A stretch of DNA of 64,000 nt. It comes from JAWKOK01 sp963848115 (lineage in GTDB: Bacteria; Chloroflexota; Anaerolineae; Caldilineales; Caldilineaceae). Each line of letters begins with the position of its first letter. Positions within the stretch are counted from its first letter, which is position 1. The stretch is from contig CAWKCP010000001.1 in the NCBI GenBank assembly GCA_963848115.1, forward strand, positions 1 to 64,000, in the 5' to 3' direction. This document shows positions 58,722-64,000 of the stretch, in pieces. The position numbers and the translations under genes are program-made. The notes below the pieces were generated by a model, which worked only from the letters and a program-made list of their open reading frames with translations, did no database searches and was not told where the DNA came from.

Positions 58722-61193
58722 CTGTGACGTGACGAACGGAATCCAAATTTTCTCGACATCACGCTCGGTCAACACGGCGTAGATGCCCACGCCCTTGCTG
58801 GGGGCGGACGCGATCTTGATGCCATCCCGGGCTGAAGTGGGTGCCGTCACCGTGGTGGACAGCGGCAACCAGCTGTCGCCGTCAAAGAAATGGACGAGAG
58901 GTTCGCTTTCGACCTGCGCATTTCCCCCACTGGCTGAAGAGATGAGGGCAACTGCCACCTCTTCAAACTCAATCTCAACCGTGCCCGAGATAACAAGCGA
59001 AGGCGGATAGGCTGTCAGCCGATAGGACTGGCCCGTGATGCGTCGGTCGACGGGCAAAGGCGGTGTGCCGGGCATCGATTGCCAGGCGATGGACTCGCCA
59101 CCCTCCAGCACGAGATCCCCCTCGCTGCGGAATGATGCCCTGCCGTCCGACGAATAGATGAAGGCTCCGCCAAAGCGCCGCGCCGGGCCAAAGAGACCAC
59201 CGCCCCCGGTTCCCCGGTCAACCATGGTCTCACGACGGGATACAGTCCCCGAGACCACATCCTCCGCCCAAATCTGGAGGTAGGCCGGCGGCACGGTGTC
59301 AGTCAAAGTCAGCTGAACGTGATAGGTATCGTCTTCCTCTGCAATCAGCGCGATCGGTTCGTGTCCGATCTCATGCTCGGGATAGAGCCGGACCATCAAG
59401 CTGTTGAAGCCAACAACACCGGCCTCCTGGGTCACGGAAATCGTCACCGTGTCGGTGGCCACCTGGGTCAACAGGATCAGCGGCGCCCACGAGGCATCTT
59501 TGGTCATGTCCAGCACGGCATCCGCCGGCTGAATGAACTCGCAGCCAAACTGGTGGCGGGGCGAATCGCCAGACTGAGCGTAGTCGTTGACATCGTAGAC
59601 GCAGAGGCGGTCATCGAGTTGAGCGCCTATCAGCGAAGCCTGGTTGATCCCGGCAGCCGGTTTCCCCTGCTCCATCACGCGGTCGTTGCGGTAGATGACG
59701 ACGCGTGCCTCACCCGAACTCAGTTCACCATCCTGATAGTTCAGGTCAAAGACCTGACTCGCCGCCGGAACGCCGGTCGGAACCGACGTCGGCAGGAAGG
59801 TGACCTCCGTCATCTCAACGGGCGGGATGTCCGGCTGTGATGAGGGGCCGTTGGGTGGCGTAATCCAGGGGTACCAAGCGGCAATGGTTTCCCACTCGCT
59901 GTGGCCGCGATGCTCGACATAGGCCTCGGTGACGTTGCATTTAGCCTTCCACTCCGCAGGATCGGCAATGAAAGCATGGTTGGACGGCTGATAGACATCA
60001 CCCATAGCTGAGCCGCTGCATAGCGCCGCGATCTCTTCGCTGTCATTGCCTTCACTGTCCCGATAGGTATCAAAGAGAAAGAGAAGGTAGTGACCCAGTT
60101 CATGGGCAAACGCCATCGACCAATCATTGACCAGACTTTCCAGCAACACCGGCTCGCCCCCGACGATTACCGGTTGATTGGGCGGAAGCGCGTACCGGTT
60201 CCAGTAGGAACCCATGTAGACTTGCCCGGGCTGATATTGGACACCCGACAGCGGGTCCGCCACTTCAGCGCCGACGATACCACCGATCTCGGCATTGGGA
60301 CGCAGTGCGTTGTTGGCCAGCAACCGGACGTCTGCCTGGTCCCAGGAGTCCATGGTCTGTGCCACCGAAATCTTGCCGAGCGTCATCTGACCCTCGGTGA
60401 ACTCATAGAGAAAGTGGGCAGCATCGATCAGTGCGTTCTCCAGCCATGACGCATATTGGGGATTCCCCTCAACGTACCACTCGGCCGACAGGTTGAGGTC
60501 AAAGAGGACAAGCGGATCGGCCAGACTGACTGCAATGCGCAGCTCAGCCGGATCGCCTGTGAAGAGCTTGTCAATGACCGGTACCGGTTCGCCGGATGTG
60601 GCCATGACCCGGTAGGACTTTGTAGTGGCGTCGGCGGCTGCCGCCCACAGCAGATCGCCTTCCACGATGGCCCCTCGCTCAATGACATAGCCCTCGTCGT
60701 CAACATCGAAGCTCTTGCCGTTGGTAATATCGTAGACAATCGCCCCGATGTACGGTTCACATTGGTCGGTGGGCTCTTTGCAGATACGAATCGGCGCGGG
60801 CCCAGTGACTTCCATCGGCGCCTCCGCGATCTGTTCACTCCTGCCGGTCAGACAACTGGTGCCCGTCGCGGCAGCGCAAACGCCGACTGTATGCTTGCCG
60901 ACAGCTGCGGTGAGCGGGACACGAAACCGGGTACTGAAATCGCCGCCCTTCGGGATCAATATTGCCTCCACCGCCACGCCGTCCCACAGGATCAGGCCGG
61001 TGTAATCGCCCGGCGCGAAGCCGGCCCCATCGATTGTCACACTCTGTCCGCCGACAGCGACATCGGGTGTGACACGGATCACGGGCGGTTGCTGTGCAGA
61101 CGCGGGTTGCCAACTGACAACAGCAAAGAGTAAGGCTGTCGCAGCCAGCGCCAGAGTAAGTCGACATTTTGAAAGGACGGATCGAATGTTCAT
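58719..61193 (-). CDS. Secreted HELGH metalloprotease-like protein with an IPT/TIG-like domain
   Basis: An intact 824-residue protein. A signal peptide (LTLALAATALLFAVVSWQPA, cleavage ASA-Q) is followed by an IPT/TIG-like domain (VIRVTPDVAVGGQSVTIDGA), a beta-rich region, and a domain with HELGHYLLFL (His at about 364-368), like the domain in the giant gene at 16.4 kb. Shared blocks include FLYEFTEGQMTLGKISVAQT and SYRLTAYP. HExxH is the zinc-binding signature of metalloproteases, but the third ligand is not identified by eye. Where the giant protein has the GFGPNNR array, this one has a single FGPARRFG-like unit. It ends IWIPFVTSQ. The stop is at the edge of a tandem repeat. Confidence 0.75.
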   Translation of the reverse strand: MNIRSVLSKCRLTLALAATALLFAVVSWQPASAQQPPVIRVTPDVAVGGQSVTIDGAGFAPGDYTGLILWDGVAVEAILIPKGGDFSTRFRVPLTAAVGKHTVGVCAAATGTSCLTGRSEQIAEAPMEVTGPAPIRICKEPTDQCEPYIGAIVYDITNGKSFDVDDEGYVIERGAIVEGDLLWAAAADATTKSYRVMATSGEPVPVIDKLFTGDPAELRIAVSLADPLVLFDLNLSAEWYVEGNPQYASWLENALIDAAHFLYEFTEGQMTLGKISVAQTMDSWDQADVRLLANNALRPNAEIGGIVGAEVADPLSGVQYQPGQVYMGSYWNRYALPPNQPVIVGGEPVLLESLVNDWSMAFAHELGHYLLFLFDTYRDSEGNDSEEIAALCSGSAMGDVYQPSNHAFIADPAEWKAKCNVTEAYVEHRGHSEWETIAAWYPWITPPNGPSSQPDIPPVEMTEVTFLPTSVPTGVPAASQVFDLNYQDGELSSGEARVVIYRNDRVMEQGKPAAGINQASLIGAQLDDRLCVYDVNDYAQSGDSPRHQFGCEFIQPADAVLDMTKDASWAPLILLTQVATDTVTISVTQEAGVVGFNSLMVRLYPEHEIGHEPIALIAEEDDTYHVQLTLTDTVPPAYLQIWAEDVVSGTVSRRETMVDRGTGGGGLFGPARRFGGAFIYSSDGRASFRSEGDLVLEGGESIAWQSMPGTPPLPVDRRITGQSYRLTAYPPSLVISGTVEIEFEEVAVALISSASGGNAQVESEPLVHFFDGDSWLPLSTTVTAPTSARDGIKIASAPSKGVGIYAVLTERDVEKIWIPFVTSQ

Positions 61194-61312
61194 GGTTCCT
61201 CACTTGTCCTGCAGAATGGGAAGAGCGTGACGAGGTGAGCGGGCAAGGGGGATAGGGGGATATCGTGTGCGGGCGACTAATCACAGTTTCACCCGCTCAC
61301 CATGTCGCCTGC

Positions 61313-62053
61313 TCACCAATCACTTTCCCCCAGATTCGCCTCAATACGACTGTCACGTTCGGCGACAACGCTCGGAAGATCGAGAATCGTGATCTTGCCC
61401 TTGCTGAACTCAAGCAGTTGCCGACGTTTCCAATCGCCAAGGATACGGTTGATCCATTCGCGCCGGGCCCCTACCATGGAAGCCAGATCGCCCTGCGTCA
61501 GACCCAGATCGATCACATAACGTTTTCCCGGCTCAATCTCCTGGCCATAGCGTTCGTTGTGCGCCAACAGAATATGCAACAGCCGGCCTGCGGCATCAAA
61601 TTGTGCAATTGATTCGGCATAGGACGCCGTCCAGCGCAGCTTGAGTGACAGCAACCTCGCCAGGCCAAATGCCAACTTGGGCATGGTCTCAGCATGGCGC
61701 ACAAATCGATCCTGCACCATCGACAACAAGGTAATCGACGAAATCGCCTTGGCAGTCGCGGAACGGGTGTGGCCATCCAGGGCAGCCATCTCACCGATCA
61801 GATCATGCTCTCCGAAGATGGCGATGGTCGTTTCGTCGCCGGATGGGCTGATCTTGAAGATACGCACACGCCCGCTGAGAATCACATAGACTTCTTTGCT
61901 GTCGTCTCCCTGACGAAAGAGGATCTCATCGCGTCCGAATTCCCGGACCCGAAAGCTCTCGATCAGAGCGTTCAGCTCGTCGTCGTTCAGCCCGGCAAAG
62001 ACAGGGTTCTCTCTCAAACGCGCCATGCGCTGCCTCGTACGCTCGTCCAGCAT
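61313..62053 (-). CDS. Crp/Fnr family transcription regulator
   Basis: A protein of about 246 residues. ATG 62053 (MLDERTRQRMARLRENP) follows GGAGAG. A cyclic-nucleotide-binding beta-roll (EILFRQGDDSKEVYVILSGR, FGEHDLIGEMAALDGHTRSA) is followed by the dimer helix and a Crp-type winged helix (GLTQGDLASMVGARREWINR). No Cys pattern for an iron-sulfur cluster as in Fnr is seen. Effector and targets are unknown, and cAMP is possible given the cyclase-domain proteins in this window. A Crp-like palindrome lies 62 bases upstream of the start, which suggests autoregulation. Confidence 0.88.
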   Translation of the reverse strand: MLDERTRQRMARLRENPVFAGLNDDELNALIESFRVREFGRDEILFRQGDDSKEVYVILSGRVRIFKISPSGDETTIAIFGEHDLIGEMAALDGHTRSATAKAISSITLLSMVQDRFVRHAETMPKLAFGLARLLSLKLRWTASYAESIAQFDAAGRLLHILLAHNERYGQEIEPGKRYVIDLGLTQGDLASMVGARREWINRILGDWKRRQLLEFSKGKITILDLPSVVAERDSRIEANLGESDW

Positions 62054-62114
62054 CGGTCTCTCCATATCATAATCATCTATTGGGGGGAACTCTATGCGCA
62101 GCTGCATCGGGACA

Positions 62115-62132
62115 CTGTGTTCTAACGCACAG
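62115..62132. promoter_or_regulatory. Candidate Crp/Fnr-type operator
   Basis: CTGTG (62115-62119) and CACAG (62128-62132) are exact inverse arms eight bases apart, close to the TGTGA-N6-TCACA pattern. The site is upstream of the Crp-like gene on the minus strand. Confidence 0.35.
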
Positions 62133-62438
62133 GTCCCGTGTGCGCCAGAAGACAAGCGCCTGCGATTATCGATCATTATCGGGGTCCACGCAAGCGTCGT
62201 ACAGACCTAGCCTTTTGCACAATCCGGAATGCTGGCGCAAAAGAACGTCCAGGAAACGGTTGAACGCATCTGGAAACGGATACGAAAGCACATCTATAAG
62301 GTATCAGAAGGGACGGATGGTGCGTGGGGCGTCACTCATTGTGAACAAGCTGTTCAAATACCATCCAAATCCGACGCCAAAGAGGGGCGATAATGAAAAC
62401 AACAGCCCCTCCCATTCAATCCTGTTCAACGGTCAAAA

Positions 62439-62518
62439 CCCCCCCCCCTGGCTGCTTGTGGCACGGATTCCAATAGTGCAGATATGGGTTCGACGACGCC
62501 TCCCCCCCCCCTCCCCCC
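62439..62518. repeat. Two poly-C tracts in a non-coding gap
   Basis: C10 at 62439-62448, then C10-T-C6 at 62502-62518. The minus strand could form quadruplex structures, and such runs are prone to length errors. No gene is seen in the 547-base gap 62054-62600 apart from the operator above. Confidence 0.8.
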
Positions 62519-62600
62519 TCTACCAGGCAAAGGCTTCCGGCGCGGGGCCATCTTGAGCGGACGCTGCACATTGATGTCAAAATCACGTCCAGCTTGGCCA

Positions 62601-63523
62601 TCACATCCGCATCACGTTCAGCTCGGCCGCCCGCTCCAAACCCGCCAGATGGCGCAACGTACGCACGCCGACGATGGCCGATGAGACCACCGGATTTGCC
62701 AGCACCCAGGCGATAGCAACCACAAACTCAGGCTCACCGATTTCGGCACAGAGTGCGGACCATGCGGCGAACTGCTCGCTCCCCAAATCCAGCCCATACT
62801 CCAACTCGACCGCACACGTGCGTGAGCCTTCGACCGCTTTCTTCTGGCCGGTCAGCAGACCGCCGGCCAGCGGCATGTAGGGGAAGAGACCGATGCCGGA
62901 ATCTTCGGCCGCGGGGATGACTTCCAACTCGGGGTAGCGGCTGAGTAGGTTGTACTGGGCCTGCTCGGAGATGAGGCCGAGCCGGCCCTGCTGGCGGGCA
63001 AAGCTCTGGAACTTGGTCAAGCCCCAGCCAGGGAAGTTGCTGGTGCCCATGTAGAGCACGTCGCCGTCGTCCAACAGCTTGCCGAATGTGCCCCAAAACT
63101 CCTCCGGTCGCACACGCCAGTCGATGTGATGCACCTGATAGAGATCGAGATGATCGGTCTGGAGGCGCTTGAGTGAAGCCGCGATATCTCGGCGCACTTT
63201 GTAGGTCGAGAGCCCTTGTCGTCGTTGGGATCGGCAGCAATTGCCGGTCGATTCATGGCGTTGTAGGTCTTAGAGGCGAGGACAACCTGGTCGCGCCGTC
63301 CGCCGCCCTGGGCGAACCAGTTGCCGATGACCGTCTCGGTGGCCCCGGTGCCGGCCGGACCGCCGTAGACATTGGCCGTGTCGAAGAAGTTGATGCCCAT
63401 CTCCAGCGCTTTGTCCATGATGGCATGGGATTCAGCCTCAGGCGTGACGCCGCCGAAGTGCATGGTGCCGAGACAAATCTTGCTCACGCGTAGGTTGGAT
63501 GCGCCCATGTAGTCGTATTGCAT
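62601..63523 (-). CDS. Aldo/keto reductase, one frame break
   Basis: The start ATG 63523 follows AGGAG, giving MQYDYMGASNLRVSKICLGT, typical of the family. The N-terminal frame has NFFDTANVYGG (active-site Asp and Tyr) and VVLASKTYNAM (Lys). Near 63200 the frame shifts; the rest shows the active-site His (LYQVHHIDWR) and cofactor motifs (GLTKFQSFARQQGRLGLISE, SSAIVGVRTLRHLAGLERAA). Joined length is about 307, slightly short. It probably reduces a carbonyl with NADPH in the cytosol; the substrate is unknown. A palindromic site in its upstream region may control it. Confidence 0.82.
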
Positions 63524-63613
63524 TGGTGAATCTCCTGTTATAAAAGACAATAGTCAATTGTAAATGGTCAATTGTCATTGTTGAATTGTGACCTCATGAT
63601 AGCTACGTTTTTC

Positions 63614-63630
63614 TGAGACAGATTGTCTCA
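63614..63630. promoter_or_regulatory. Palindromic operator candidate upstream of the aldo/keto reductase
   Basis: TGAGACA, GAT, TGTCTCA is a 17-base palindrome 91 bases upstream of the ATG. On the minus strand TTGTCA, 16 bases, GACAAT could be a promoter, with the palindrome over its -10. The rest of 63551-63979 is AT-rich; I see no gene in it. Confidence 0.4.
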
Positions 63631-63979
63631 CGAAATCAACCATTGACAAGATTGAACGTTCGATAATTGTTGAATTGACCATTACTCCGTTGTATATGAT
63701 TCAATTGTACTATAAAATTTGTATTACATTGAGTACATCATTTCGATATTGATACACAATGTATATCATAGTGCGAATGGGTGAAACATCGGGAAACCGT
63801 GACGGGAACATTTGACACTCGAAGGAATGGCAGTTGCTCACGGGCCGCAAAGAGCAACAATCATTTTGATTTCCAAATTGCCATCTGTGCCTAATCCGTG
63901 TTTCCATCTGTGAAAATCTCGTGGAAAAAAGCTTTTCGCCGTGGCCTCATCATCCAAACCAACCACCATGGAGAACCTT

Positions 63980-64000
63980 ATGTTCACCAAGACTTTCGGC
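63980..64000 (+). CDS. Start of a gene cut by the right edge
   Basis: ATG at 63980 follows GGAGAA by five bases and opens MFTKTFG before the window ends. Nothing can be said about the product. Confidence 0.35.

Overview
The window looks like a chromosomal contig of a Chloroflexota bacterium, probably from the Anaerolineae/Caldilineae/Ardenticatenia side. This is inferred from content, not from a search. The signs are moderately high GC, large AfsR-like and cyclase-ATPase-TPR regulators, bacterial-SH3 lipoproteins with Thr/Pro linkers, a DUF2723-type membrane protein, a DNRLRE-domain secreted protein, FG-GAP proteins with calcium loops, and many small dispersed palindromic repeats. Core genes give a normal chromosomal backdrop: gyrA, rplI, sucCD, deoC, lepB and tRNA-Asp.

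Layout. 1-5.9 kb: a plus-strand run of small membrane proteins, one of which carries a C-terminal winged helix. It is followed by an excisionase-like HTH gene on the minus strand, a small basic protein and two tandem serine recombinases. This looks like the right end of a mobile element that extends past the left edge. 6.0-13.7 kb: tRNA-Asp, an AfsR-like ATPase-TPR regulator, and a cyclase-ATPase-TPR protein in the same operon. 13.9-20.8 kb: one giant secreted protein gene on the minus strand (FG-GAP repeats, LamG-like domain, HELGH metalloprotease-like domain, GFGPNNR heptapeptide array). 21-25.7 kb: a STAS protein, an amidohydrolase and a CoA-disulfide-reductase-like flavoprotein. 25.7-35.6 kb: a minus-strand block with a membrane protein, an SDR, an MBL hydrolase, a small protein, deoC, lepB, an AlbA/HATPase protein and gyrA, with an iteron-like TTATCCCAA cluster upstream of lepB. 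36-45 kb: a membrane glycosyltransferase-like protein, rplI, an HPt protein, two SH3 lipoproteins and a second large glycosyltransferase. 45-53 kb: an epimerase, a Nudix protein, a DNRLRE protein, sucCD and a DUF362 protein. 53-63.5 kb: a second cyclase-ATPase-TPR protein with a leaderless-type promoter, a repeat-rich island with a RAYT remnant, a paralogue of the metalloprotease-like domain, a Crp/Fnr regulator and an aldo/keto reductase.

Dispersed repeats are unusually rich. There are REP pairs in BIME-like arrangement at two loci, at least four other families of MITE-like palindromes, and a 107-109 bp tandem repeat that ends in a stop codon. One REP pair lies 28 bases from the remnant of a REP-associated tyrosine transposase.

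Data quality. About ten otherwise coherent genes between 1 and 31 kb, plus the aldo/keto reductase near 63 kb, change reading frame by one or two bases. In several cases this happens inside short homopolymers. Genes between about 31 and 62 kb are intact apart from the transposase remnant. I therefore treat most breaks as probable sequencing indels and annotate each gene as one feature spanning the break. The 1-6 kb element has so many breaks that real decay is also possible.
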